NCBI GenBank assembly: GCA_026394435.1 | Contig: JAPKYG010000081.1 | Coordinates: forward strand, 1 to 19,643 | From: Methanobacteriota archaeon | GTDB lineage: Archaea; Thermoplasmatota; E2; DHVEG-1 | DNA length: 19,643 nt | Direction: 5' to 3' | Shown: positions 1-7,307 of the stretch, in pieces | How the letters are laid out: each line of letters begins with the position of its first letter | Numbering within the stretch: position 1 is the first letter of the stretch | Notes under the pieces: generated by a model | What the model saw: the letters and a program-made list of their open reading frames with translations, nothing else | What the model was told of the DNA's origin: nothing | The model's database searches: none | Translations under genes and position numbers: made by a program

Positions 1-1029
1 AACATCTCAGAACTTCCACCACAGATATCACGTCCTGGTCATCCAGAGGATGTTGTCAATGTTGCAGACGTGAGAGGTGTACCTGTTGATTCTGGGTTTG
101 TCGGATCGTGTACCAACGGTCGCCTCGAGGATATGCGGGCGGTTGCTGCCATTCTGAAAGACAAAACAATAGCACCAGGAAGAATCCTGAAGATCGTTCC
201 TGCTACTGACACAATATGGAACACCTGTCTGAAGGAAGGGCTGGTGAAGATTTTCAAAGACGCGGGAGCATTGGTTGGTTCCGCGGGTTGTGCTGGGTGT
301 GCCGCTGGACAAATCGGCCAAACCGGAAAAGGGGAGGTTACGATTTCTTCTGGGAACCGGAACTTCGTCGGGAAACAAGGAAAAGGGGACATTTTCCTGG
401 CATCACCAGAAACCGTCGCTGCATCATTACTCGCTGGGTACATCACGACTGTTGACGCGATTCCGAAGAAACCAGCACCAGTGAAGGTTGAAAAGATTCT
501 TACAAAAAGTGAGACACTTCAGAAGAAAGAGCTGGTTGCTCCGCCACTCACCGTTGAAGGCAGGGTGTGGGTCATCCAAAAAGACAACATTGACACCGAT
601 ATGATCTACCATAACCGCCATCTTGCAATCACTACTATATCAGAGATGGGGCAGTATACATTTGGGAACCTGAAAGGATATGAACAATTTGCTAAAGAAG
701 CAAAGAAATGCGATATCGTCGTGGTCGGAAAGAATTTTGGTTGTGGCAGTTCTCGGCAGCAGGCAGTCGACTGTTTCAAAGCACTAGGAATTAGTGTGAT
801 AGTCGCAGAATCATTTGGCGCAATCTATGAGAGAAATGCGATCAATAGTGGGATGCCGATTCTTGTTGCAGATGGTATTACGAAAAAGATCCATGAGAAA
901 GATATCGTTTCTATTGATTTTACTACCGGTATGATTAAGGATAAGACACAGGGAAAAACATATCAAGTAAAACCATTTTCTGAAGCGCAAAAAGAAATCT
1001 ATCTCCGTGGAGGTTTGTTAGGAAGGTGA
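1..1029 (+). CDS. Fused large+small subunit dehydratase of the aconitase/isopropylmalate dehydratase superfamily (5' end outside window)
   Basis: The frame is open at base 1, so 342 C-terminal residues are visible. The first ~150 are the end of a large subunit with the three Cys ligands of a [4Fe-4S] cluster: C37 in GSCTNGR and C97/C100 in GCAGC. A linker (~155-185) leads to a complete swivel (small-subunit) domain, ~186-342, with NIDTD and GKNFGCGSSRQQ. Such enzymes move water between adjacent carbons of hydroxy-di/tricarboxylic acids in the cytoplasm. The SCTNGR form is typical of LeuC/homoaconitase proteins, whereas classical aconitases usually have SCTNSS, so calling it aconitase would be unsafe even though the fused layout resembles aconitases. 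The next gene starts 6 bases downstream on the same strand, so they are surely co-transcribed. Substrate is not determined. The family call is very secure. Confidence 0.9.
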   Translation, partial: NISELPPQISRPGHPEDVVNVADVRGVPVDSGFVGSCTNGRLEDMRAVAAILKDKTIAPGRILKIVPATDTIWNTCLKEGLVKIFKDAGALVGSAGCAGCAAGQIGQTGKGEVTISSGNRNFVGKQGKGDIFLASPETVAASLLAGYITTVDAIPKKPAPVKVEKILTKSETLQKKELVAPPLTVEGRVWVIQKDNIDTDMIYHNRHLAITTISEMGQYTFGNLKGYEQFAKEAKKCDIVVVGKNFGCGSSRQQAVDCFKALGISVIVAESFGAIYERNAINSGMPILVADGITKKIHEKDIVSIDFTTGMIKDKTQGKTYQVKPFSEAQKEIYLRGGLLGR

Positions 1030-1035
1030 GATGGT

Positions 1036-2304
1036 ATGGGAATGACCTTTGCAGAAAAAATCCTTGCAAAATATGGTGGTGAGAAAAAAGTCGTACCCGG
1101 GCAGATCCTGACGGTAAAACCTGATCATCTGCTCATGCATGATAATGCTGCACCAATTGTCTCAAAGATACAACCAGAATTAAAAGAATACGGTATCTTC
1201 AGCAAAGACCTTCCCGTTATTGTCCTTGATCATGTTATCCCAGCAGCAGCTGAAAAAAATGCAGTGCAACATAAACAGATCCGTGAGTTTGTCAAGAAAT
1301 ATAAGATAAAACATTTTTTTGACGTCGGGTATGGTGTCTGTCATCAGATAATCGTTGAGAAAGGTCTTGCGTTACCAGGAACAGTTGTACTAGGGAGCGA
1401 TTCCCATACGTGTTCGTATGGCGCGATTGGTGCGTTTTCCTCAGGAATTGATCGAACCGAGGCAGCCGCATTATTACTCACGGGGGAGACATGGCTGAAG
1501 GTTCCGCAGAGCATCAAAATAACATTGAAAGGTCAGTTACAGCGTATGGTCACTGCGAAGGATGTGATACTCTTCATTATTGGAGATGTTTCAGCGTCTG
1601 GTGCTGATTATTGTTCCGTGGAGTTCCATGGGAACGTTCATCGATTCTCTGTTGAAGAGCGATTTACCATTGCAAACATGGGTGTAGAGATGGGAGCAAA
1701 AAACGCGGTATTCCCCGTTGATGATGTGACCATAAGCTACCTCCGCTCTATCGGTATTTCAAAATCAAAGTATGCATCCATCAACCCTGATACTGATGCA
1801 ACCTATGATCGAGAACTAACGTATAATCTTACGATGATTGGACCGGTTATTGCGGTGCCGCACAGTGTTGATAAAGTCAAGCCGATAAAGGAAGTTGAAG
1901 GTATCGAAATCCAGCAGTGTCTACTGGGAACATGTACGAACGGGAGGTTATCTGATTTTCAGATTGCCGCGAAAATTTTGAAAGGAAAGACGGTGCATCC
2001 GAATGTGCGGTTGTTGATTCTTCCTGCGTCTCGAAAAATATATCTTGATGCGTTGAAAGAAGGTCTTATTAAAACTTTTATTGAAGCAGGGGGCACGGTA
2101 CTCCCACCAGGCTGTGGACCGTGTTTGGGCGCGCATCAGGGCGTGCTTGCACCTGGTGAACGATGTCTCAGCACATCGAACCGAAATTTTAAGGGGCGCA
2201 TGGGATGTAACGAAGCAGAAATCTATCTGGCAAGCCCGGCAACCGTTGCCATGTCTGCTGTGCATGGGAGAATCACCGATCCTCGAAAGGAGGTACGAAA
2301 ATGA
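1036..2304 (+). CDS. LeuC/HacA-type dehydratase large subunit
   Basis: A full-length 422-residue large subunit, the usual size for the 3-isopropylmalate dehydratase/homoaconitase family. Visible motifs are GSDSHT (~120-125), the cluster ligand C300 in GTCTNGR, C360 and C363 in PPGCGPC, and the substrate-binding stretch STSNRNFKGRMG (~379-390). It should carry a [4Fe-4S] cluster and work with the small subunit encoded next, whose ATG overlaps this stop codon. The ATG at 1036 has GGTGA about 6 bases upstream; an ATG two codons later is possible. The substrate could be isopropylmalate/citramalate (leucine, isoleucine), homoaconitate or a related acid. Sequence inspection alone does not decide this, so no leu gene symbol is given. 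Confidence 0.9.
   Translation: MGMTFAEKILAKYGGEKKVVPGQILTVKPDHLLMHDNAAPIVSKIQPELKEYGIFSKDLPVIVLDHVIPAAAEKNAVQHKQIREFVKKYKIKHFFDVGYGVCHQIIVEKGLALPGTVVLGSDSHTCSYGAIGAFSSGIDRTEAAALLLTGETWLKVPQSIKITLKGQLQRMVTAKDVILFIIGDVSASGADYCSVEFHGNVHRFSVEERFTIANMGVEMGAKNAVFPVDDVTISYLRSIGISKSKYASINPDTDATYDRELTYNLTMIGPVIAVPHSVDKVKPIKEVEGIEIQQCLLGTCTNGRLSDFQIAAKILKGKTVHPNVRLLILPASRKIYLDALKEGLIKTFIEAGGTVLPPGCGPCLGAHQGVLAPGERCLSTSNRNFKGRMGCNEAEIYLASPATVAMSAVHGRITDPRKEVRK
2286..2294 (+). promoter_or_regulatory. Strong Shine-Dalgarno site for the small-subunit gene
   Basis: AAAGGAGGT lies inside the 3' end of the large-subunit gene, 6 bases before the ATG at 2301. It fixes the start of the next gene and suggests efficient independent initiation, in keeping with equal production of the two subunits. 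Confidence 0.75.
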
Positions 2305-2792
2305 CGGTCTGGAAGTATGGAGAAAACATCAATACTGATATGCTCTTCCCAGGAAAATACACTTACACCTGCAGCACTGCTGAGGAAATCAAACCACATC
2401 TGCTTGAGGATTTGGATCCCCTGTTTGCGAAAAATGTGAAAGAAGGTGATCTTATTTTTGCTGGGAGGAACTTTGGTTGTGGGAGCTCTCGTGAACAACC
2501 AGTGCTTGGACTAAAAGCGGTTGGTATTGCTGCGGTTGTTGCGGGAAGCTTTGCTCGGATCTTCTACCGATCATCTATCAATCAGGGTCTGTTGCTTATC
2601 GAATGTCCTGAAGTAGTGAAAGCATATAAACAAGGAGATAGCGTCTGGCTTGATGTTGAGAGAGGTACGATTTCGATTGGTTCGAATACCTTCTCGTTCC
2701 CGAAGCTGCCAAAAGAAATCCTTGCGATCCGTGATTCAGGCGGGTTATTGCCGTACACAAGGGAGAAACTCAGACGGAAGAAAAAACGGTAA
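2301..2792 (+). CDS. LeuD-type dehydratase small (swivel) subunit
   Basis: 163 residues, normal for archaeal LeuD/homoaconitase small subunits. NINTD (~10-14) and GRNFGCGSSREQ (55-66) are the family signatures; FARIFYRSSINQG follows at ~84-96. It forms the lid domain over the cluster-bearing large subunit encoded just upstream (ATGA overlap). The loop after the NINTD motif, where family members carry the substrate-discriminating YLRM/YLRT or YLVY-type residues, reads KYTYTCS here. That is unlike the textbook forms, so the natural substrate stays open. The C-terminus is highly basic (REKLRRKKKR). It is the last gene of the dehydratase operon. Confidence 0.9.
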   Translation: MTVWKYGENINTDMLFPGKYTYTCSTAEEIKPHLLEDLDPLFAKNVKEGDLIFAGRNFGCGSSREQPVLGLKAVGIAAVVAGSFARIFYRSSINQGLLLIECPEVVKAYKQGDSVWLDVERGTISIGSNTFSFPKLPKEILAIRDSGGLLPYTREKLRRKKKR

Positions 2793-2825
2793 AATTATCT
2801 CTTTGTTTTAGAAAAAGGGAAGGGT

Positions 2826-2845
2826 AACGTGTTGATCTCCACGTT
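2826..2845. other. Intergenic hairpin between convergent genes
   Basis: AACGTG (2826-2831) and CACGTT (2840-2845) are a perfect 6-bp inverted repeat with an 8-base loop. It lies between the end of the dehydratase operon and the stop of the facing small gene. A T-rich stretch (2800-2811) precedes it on the + strand. It could help transcription end, but the stem is short. Confidence 0.35.
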
Positions 2846-3042
2846 TACTCTTCATCGTAGATATCTAAAGTCTCGAAGAATTCCGGAGTAAAGTAATAGC
2901 CGAAGGATGTTTTTTCAATGAGTCCTTTTCGTATACATCTATCAAAAAGATCATCCTGCACGGTTACAACTTCTTGATACATAGTTTTTCCTTTGGTTTT
3001 AGGTTTTTTTGTTTTGTTTTTCATCTTCGTCATCTCTCTCAT
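2845..3042 (-). CDS. Small basic protein of unknown function
   Basis: 65 residues. The first ~20 are very basic (KNKTKKPKTKGKT). The rest could be a helix-turn-helix-like segment (VQDDLFDRCIRKGLIEKTSFGYYFTPEF) ending in an acidic tail (YDEE). No family is recognised; winged-helix-like is only an impression. A good TTTATATA box sits about 50 bases upstream at the right distance for a short leader, which supports real expression. The start is uncertain: in-frame ATGs at 3042, 3033 and 3024 are close together, and a shorter form could begin at the Met of MYQEVV. It converges with the dehydratase operon. Confidence 0.5.
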   Translation of the reverse strand: MREMTKMKNKTKKPKTKGKTMYQEVVTVQDDLFDRCIRKGLIEKTSFGYYFTPEFFETLDIYDEE

Positions 3043-3089
3043 ATCCTGCTATTGATATGCAATAGCATGATATCTGTTGCCAGTGAACA

Positions 3090-3097
3090 TATATAAA
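3090..3097 (-). promoter_or_regulatory. TATA box for the small basic protein
   Basis: On the minus strand this reads TTTATATA, the classic archaeal TATA element. Transcription would start near 3066, leaving a leader of roughly 25 bases before the ATG at 3042. Confidence 0.5.
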
Positions 3098-3153
3098 CGT
3101 GCCTCGTGAAAACGACAAAACGGAAAAATAAACTCCATCAAAAAAGAGGAAAA

Positions 3154-4167
3154 TTAGGGAGTATCCGTTACCGTGAGTTCCTTTACCGGAGTCCCATCAC
3201 CCCAGTCCCCCATAAACCGCTGCTCTGGCGTATTGCCAAGACAAAATTCATGGTTGGTACCATAGAACGCGTAATCAGTGAGCGCGTCAAAAAGCTTCCA
3301 CGTCGAGTAGTAATCCATTGCATCGACCCAGGAGCTGTTAGGAATGCAGACCGGAGCATAATGATCTGCAACAAGAGCGGGCGATCCATACCGATCTGTT
3401 CTTTGAATAATAAAATCTTTTTGATCAAAAGGTATCTGGTCTGAGGTGGAGAAAATCAATTTGCCTGAGAAATTCCCCGCAATGGTGTCATTTTCTCCAA
3501 CGACGACCAATAACAAGGTTGTTGCAGGGATATCATGGAAATTCTTCATCATGGTATCATTTCGTATGAATGGTTGCACAGGCATTACAGCCTTTGGACG
3601 AGGAAGCCCTTTTTCTTCAGCAAGCACAGCCATCTCTGCGGTGATACCACCACCAAGTGAATGACCAACGATGGCGAATTTATCGAGATCAGGTTGAACA
3701 TGGTCGCCGTTCTGAAGGATGGTAATTGCTTTTTTTACAGCTTGGATCGCCTGTTGCGTCGCATATCGGGTACCAATGATGAAGCCAAGTTGGTACCGTG
3801 GATAGACTACAATGTTTCCGCGTTTGACCAGATGTTCTATCCATGCCTTATAGGCAATAGGAAAAAACGCACTCCATCCGTGGTTGAATACAATAAGGGG
3901 CGCGGATATTGGTGTTGGGTTGGTTGGCTCAAAAATCCAGAACTCACGACCACCCCAGCCACATCGCGTTTGTCGTACGCCGTCATGAGAATAATTTGAA
4001 CCGCCCGGACCGGTTGGTGGTTGTTGCGGTGGTGTTGGTGGTTCTTGTAGAGTGTATCGTTGTTCATTACTCAAGATGCCTCTACACGATGGATCTATAA
4101 CCAAGGTTGCAAGGAGGATGAACACAAGAAAATAAGCTATGCCGATTGGTGAAAGAATTTTTTCCAT
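3154..4167 (-). CDS. Membrane-anchored alpha/beta hydrolase, cutinase/polyester-hydrolase-like
   Basis: 337 residues from the ATG at 4167. That ATG has GAGG 7 bases upstream; an ATG at 4188 would add 7 residues but has no such site. A hydrophobic segment (~6-24) acts as signal or anchor. A Pro/Gly-rich linker (~42-56) leads to an exported alpha/beta-hydrolase domain. The triad can be placed: S170 in GHSLGGG, D227 in GENDTIAG and H269 in ADHYAP; HGW (96-98) is the likely oxyanion region. The Asp and His motifs (xxxDTIA, xxHxAPxxIPN) resemble bacterial cutinases and PET-hydrolase relatives more than generic esterases. Extra cysteines (C274, C309) could form a disulfide. It probably cleaves esters at the cell surface. 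The substrate is unknown, and chlorophyllase-like or dienelactone-hydrolase-like families are alternatives. Confidence 0.8.
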   Translation of the reverse strand: MEKILSPIGIAYFLVFILLATLVIDPSCRGILSNEQRYTLQEPPTPPQQPPTGPGGSNYSHDGVRQTRCGWGGREFWIFEPTNPTPISAPLIVFNHGWSAFFPIAYKAWIEHLVKRGNIVVYPRYQLGFIIGTRYATQQAIQAVKKAITILQNGDHVQPDLDKFAIVGHSLGGGITAEMAVLAEEKGLPRPKAVMPVQPFIRNDTMMKNFHDIPATTLLLVVVGENDTIAGNFSGKLIFSTSDQIPFDQKDFIIQRTDRYGSPALVADHYAPVCIPNSSWVDAMDYYSTWKLFDALTDYAFYGTNHEFCLGNTPEQRFMGDWGDGTPVKELTVTDTP

Positions 4168-4189
4168 TCGTTTTCCTCGTTTTCCCATA

Positions 4190-4205
4190 CTTTTCTATAG
4201 AAAAG
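4190..4205. repeat. Perfect 16-bp palindrome at the hydrolase transcription start
   Basis: CTTTTCTATAGAAAAG reads the same on both strands. It lies just upstream of the hydrolase gene, at the start point expected from the TATA-like box at 4212-4219. That is a suitable place for a dimeric repressor; a short RNA hairpin is the alternative. Confidence 0.5.
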
Positions 4206-4211
4206 GTTGAG

Positions 4212-4219
4212 AATATAAA
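4212..4219 (-). promoter_or_regulatory. TATA-like box for the hydrolase gene
   Basis: The minus strand reads TTTATATT. Transcription would begin near 4190, giving a ~22-base leader with a GAGG site before the ATG at 4167, or an almost leaderless message if the ATG at 4188 is used. Confidence 0.45.
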
Positions 4220-4265
4220 TCTATCTAAGAAAAAAAATTTTTCTGAAGGTTGGTATTAAGGTGTA

Positions 4266-4325
4266 GATGGGGGAGCCGGGAGGAAGTGGTGAGGAAAGAT
4301 GGGAAAAATAGGGATCGCCCCCATC
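4266..4325. other. G-rich stem-loop in the 4206-4636 gap
   Basis: GATGGGGG (4266-4273) pairs perfectly with CCCCCATC (4318-4325). The 44-base loop is purine-rich with several G runs (GGG at 4278, 4301 and 4311). This GC-rich block stands out in an AT-rich gap between two minus-strand genes. It could be a structured RNA, a processing or termination element after the PAS gene, or a G-quadruplex. From ~4336 to 4380 the gap is strongly AT-rich with TATA-like runs. Confidence 0.35.
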
Positions 4326-4467
4326 AACAAACCTTAAACTTATATTATTTTAATAAGTATATATATTTTGTTATAAAATTGTTATCCATTGAATAAACCT
4401 GCAAGTACCATTTTCCAGATCACATAATTGAAAAAAGAAAAGTAAGATAAGATATGAAGAATTGAAC

Positions 4468-4632
4468 ATGAAAAAATCTCTTTATGTTCCCTTCCTAGTT
4501 ATTTTTTGTCCAGCATGTTGTAATATTTCTTCTGATTTAAATATATTCTTTGCTATCAGTTATGCGGGTGAATATGCAGAACAACAAAGCTACCTACTTA
4601 AAGACAAGAAAAAAAGAGCAAAAGGTACCTAG
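4468..4632 (+). CDS. Possible small secreted or membrane protein (54 residues)
   Basis: An ATG-initiated frame ends in TAG at 4630-4632. The N-terminus (MKKSLYVPFLVIFCPACC) looks like a signal sequence with a lipobox-like cysteine pair, and the C-terminus is Lys-rich (KDKKKRAKG). TATA-like sequence lies ~100 bases upstream, but there is no clear Shine-Dalgarno motif. It fills most of the space before the facing PAS gene. No family is recognised, and it may be a chance frame. Confidence 0.25.
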   Translation: MKKSLYVPFLVIFCPACCNISSDLNIFFAISYAGEYAEQQSYLLKDKKKRAKGT

Positions 4633-4636
4633 TTTT

Positions 4637-6196
4637 TTATTGTTTTATTTCTTGTAACTTCTTCCATTCCGTGACGTTCCGTGATATACCCAGGGTTCCA
4701 ATGATCCTTCCCCCGAGGTCATATCGAGGTACTTTCGTCACCGAATACCAATGCTCAGCACCATCAGTATCCGTGATTTTTTCAATACAATTAATGATCG
4801 ATTTCCCGGTCTGCAGTACCTGGTTATCATCATCAGACTCTTTCTGCGCCTGATCAGCAGGTAGGAAATCAAAATCAGTCTTACCGATCATCGCCTCTGG
4901 TCGAACGCTCAAATGCTCCGCCTTCGCTTTGTTAACGAGTACGAACTGGTTCTGCATATCTTTAAAATACACGGAATCAGGGATGTTATCCATAAGCGTC
5001 TGCAACAACTCAAGGTTTCCCGCAAGTTCCTCCTCCGCGTGTTTCCAGTCTGTCACATCCCGTGAAACACCCATCGTCCCAATAATATCTCCATCCTCGC
5101 TGTATCGCGGGATTTTGGTCACAGACACCCACCGCTCCGAACCATCATCACGACCCAGACACTCCAATTTATTGATAATCCCCTGCCCAGAACGTATAAT
5201 CGCATTCTCATCATCCAGGATCCTTTGCGCCTGCCCCTGAGGAAGGAAATCGAAATCAGTCTTTCCTATCATTTCCGCCGGGGTAACATTCGAATGAGCT
5301 GACTTTGCCTTATTCACCAGAATAAAACGATTCTGATCATCCTTAAAATACACTGAATCAGGAATATTATCCATCAGTGTCTTAAACAACTCATGTTCTC
5401 GTGTACGTTTCTGCTCTGTCTCATTCCGCACGGTGATATCGCGAACAATTAAAACAAAATTATCAACCTCGTTATCCTTTTTTACCAGGAAAAATGAGCT
5501 GATCTCCACATCCAAAACCCTCCCCTGTCGATTCTTTACTTCAGTTGTGTAACTCGCCGCGATTTTCTCTGAAAGTAGTTGCTCAAACTGTTGGATCACC
5601 ACCGGCAGTGATCTCGCAGTCAACAAATCCATGCTAAACAGGTTTTTATTCAACACAGATGATTTCATGACATCAAGGATCTCACACATCCTGGTATTAA
5701 TATCAAGGATGTCACCGCGTGTATCCAGCACAAAGATACCATCGGTCGTATACTCAAACAGTCCATGGTACTTCTTCTCACTTTCCTTTAAGCGCTTCTC
5801 CTGATTTTTCCGTTCCGTGATATCCCAAAGTAAAACAAACATAACCAGTACACCATTCATCCGGAAAATCGAGATGTTGATGTCAACGGGGAATTGGGTA
5901 CCGTCTTTACAGACTGTTTCCGATTCAAGAGTAAGACACCCGCGTGCCGCAAGCTCATCGCGACATTCCGCCCAATCAAGTTCTTTTGAGAGGATGTCTT
6001 GTAAGGTAAGCCGCAGGAGTTCATTCCAGTCGTACCCGAGGAACTCATATGATTTTTGGTTCGCCTCCTGGATTTGACCCTCAAAACTAGTGAGAAACGC
6101 AGCAGCGTTGACCCTTTCAAACAACGTGCTATATCGATCATCAAAAGTAGTGATTTTTGGTTTTTCTTTTACCAAATTTCCTTTAGTTTCTTGCAT
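4637..6196 (-). CDS. Soluble protein of four PAS domains without an output domain
   Basis: 519 residues made almost entirely of PAS sensor domains: PAS1 ~23-134, PAS2 ~142-262, PAS3 ~270-390 and PAS4 ~398-515. Each ends in a PAC-type motif (WDITERK, VRDITVRN, SRDVTDWK, SRNVTEWK). PAS3 and PAS4 are a recent tandem duplication with a period of 127 residues (both contain TLMDNIPDSVYFKD and MIGKTDFDFLP). No transmembrane segment, histidine-kinase dimerisation or ATPase domain, GGDEF or DNA-binding domain is present. The protein stops right after PAS4, and no kinase remnant was seen downstream. It is likely a cytoplasmic ligand or redox sensor working through partners. The ATG at 6196 has GTGAT about 6 bases upstream. 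Confidence 0.85.
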   Translation of the reverse strand: MQETKGNLVKEKPKITTFDDRYSTLFERVNAAAFLTSFEGQIQEANQKSYEFLGYDWNELLRLTLQDILSKELDWAECRDELAARGCLTLESETVCKDGTQFPVDINISIFRMNGVLVMFVLLWDITERKNQEKRLKESEKKYHGLFEYTTDGIFVLDTRGDILDINTRMCEILDVMKSSVLNKNLFSMDLLTARSLPVVIQQFEQLLSEKIAASYTTEVKNRQGRVLDVEISSFFLVKKDNEVDNFVLIVRDITVRNETEQKRTREHELFKTLMDNIPDSVYFKDDQNRFILVNKAKSAHSNVTPAEMIGKTDFDFLPQGQAQRILDDENAIIRSGQGIINKLECLGRDDGSERWVSVTKIPRYSEDGDIIGTMGVSRDVTDWKHAEEELAGNLELLQTLMDNIPDSVYFKDMQNQFVLVNKAKAEHLSVRPEAMIGKTDFDFLPADQAQKESDDDNQVLQTGKSIINCIEKITDTDGAEHWYSVTKVPRYDLGGRIIGTLGISRNVTEWKKLQEIKQ

Positions 6197-6248
6197 TACC
6201 CATCACGTTGTTTGCATCCCAATTTTCTGAGAAGATAATTCAGCAAAC

Positions 6249-6267
6249 AAATACATTGTTTGTATTT
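6249..6267. repeat. Inverted repeat upstream of the PAS gene
   Basis: AAATACA (6249-6255) and TGTATTT (6261-6267) flank a 5-base loop. It lies between rtcA and the PAS gene (both minus strand), within the AT-rich region where the PAS-gene promoter would lie. It may be an operator, or part of the end of the rtcA transcript. Confidence 0.3.
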
Positions 6268-6278
6268 AAATTTGTGTT

Positions 6279-7307
6279 TCATTTGACGACAATTCGAATA
6301 GCATACTGTTGCTGTGTTACCTCAAAATCAACATTAAAAAATTGTTTTATCAACCATATGTTGGTTTTCGTATGATTACTCAACTCTCTGATCAGACAGA
6401 CAGATCCTTTCGGTGCAAGCACGAGGTACGGGATGAGTTGATCAATTGCATATCGATCAACGGTTGCACCACTGGTGATTTCCTGGATGAGTTGGTATGC
6501 AGCGCTCTCCCCGACAGCTTCAGCAGATATGTTTTTTTCCCCAAGAATCGTGGACCCAAGAATCGTTGGTCCTGATGCAGACCACAACGTGATTCCTACC
6601 CCGGAAGACGACGAGGGGGCAGCGTCAACATGCAGTACAGATCGGAGATTATGTTTCATCGCGATCTTTATCGCTGCGTGCTTCATGCGCGTACTGATAT
6701 GGTCTGGGAGATTCGCAAGATGGATAATACCATTCATATCATGGAAGCTCTGTGACTCTTCTGCATGAAACGAAAAAAGTTTTTCAACCGGATGAATCGT
6801 CAGAACAGCTTCTCCACCACCTGTTGGGTAATACCCACGTTTGATTAATTGTGTTTCAGTTTTAATCCCAATTCTTGAAATCAACGGAAGAAAGACATGG
6901 ACAAAATAATCCCATGACGGCGCCCATCGTACATCGGTTCCTCCTCGCAGTCGTATGGTCAGAGGTGCTGTGATGTTAAATGCGCTTAGCAAACATGCTT
7001 GAAACACCAGCGTCATACTTCCCGCAGTGCCAATATCAAAGGAATATGTTCCGGGTTTGATATCATGGGGTATAAACGTAAGACTCGTCGAATTCACTGA
7101 TAGGCCGTCTACCTCTGCATCGCACATCGCTTGGATACAGGATAGTGTTGTGTAATGTTGCGGTCGTAATCCAGGGATCGGACGGTGTGCCCTGATATTA
7201 GTAATCTGTATTGGTTGTTTGGTAAGTACTGAGAAAGCAACCGCGGTACGCGCGATCTGTCCGCCGCCTTCGCCGTATGAGCCGTCGATCAACAACACGT
7301 TTTTCAA
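6279..7307 (-). CDS. rtcA: RNA 3'-terminal phosphate cyclase
   Basis: About 342 residues, the usual RtcA length. The enzyme uses ATP to turn an RNA 3'-phosphate into a 2',3'-cyclic phosphate through a covalent AMP-histidine intermediate. Visible signatures are IDGSYGEGGGQIAR (7-20), the RPIPGLRPQH region (42-51), GTAGSMTLV (93-101), RGGTDV (121-126), YYPTGGGE (159-166) and the C-terminal SNHTKTN, whose H312 matches the AMP-accepting histidine. The start is non-ATG. A TTG at 7307 overlaps the upstream TGA stop, while a GTG at 7298 gives MLLIDGSYGEGGG, closer to the family N-terminus. It is translationally coupled to the CinA-C/PncC gene. Confidence 0.93.
   Translation of the reverse strand: MKNVLLIDGSYGEGGGQIARTAVAFSVLTKQPIQITNIRAHRPIPGLRPQHYTTLSCIQAMCDAEVDGLSVNSTSLTFIPHDIKPGTYSFDIGTAGSMTLVFQACLLSAFNITAPLTIRLRGGTDVRWAPSWDYFVHVFLPLISRIGIKTETQLIKRGYYPTGGGEAVLTIHPVEKLFSFHAEESQSFHDMNGIIHLANLPDHISTRMKHAAIKIAMKHNLRSVLHVDAAPSSSSGVGITLWSASGPTILGSTILGEKNISAEAVGESAAYQLIQEITSGATVDRYAIDQLIPYLVLAPKGSVCLIRELSNHTKTNIWLIKQFFNVDFEVTQQQYAIRIVVK

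Noticed and set aside
3106..4100. Several plus-strand open frames of 63-112 codons opposite the hydrolase
   Set aside because: They are antisense shadows of a gene with a clear catalytic triad and have no recognisable domains.
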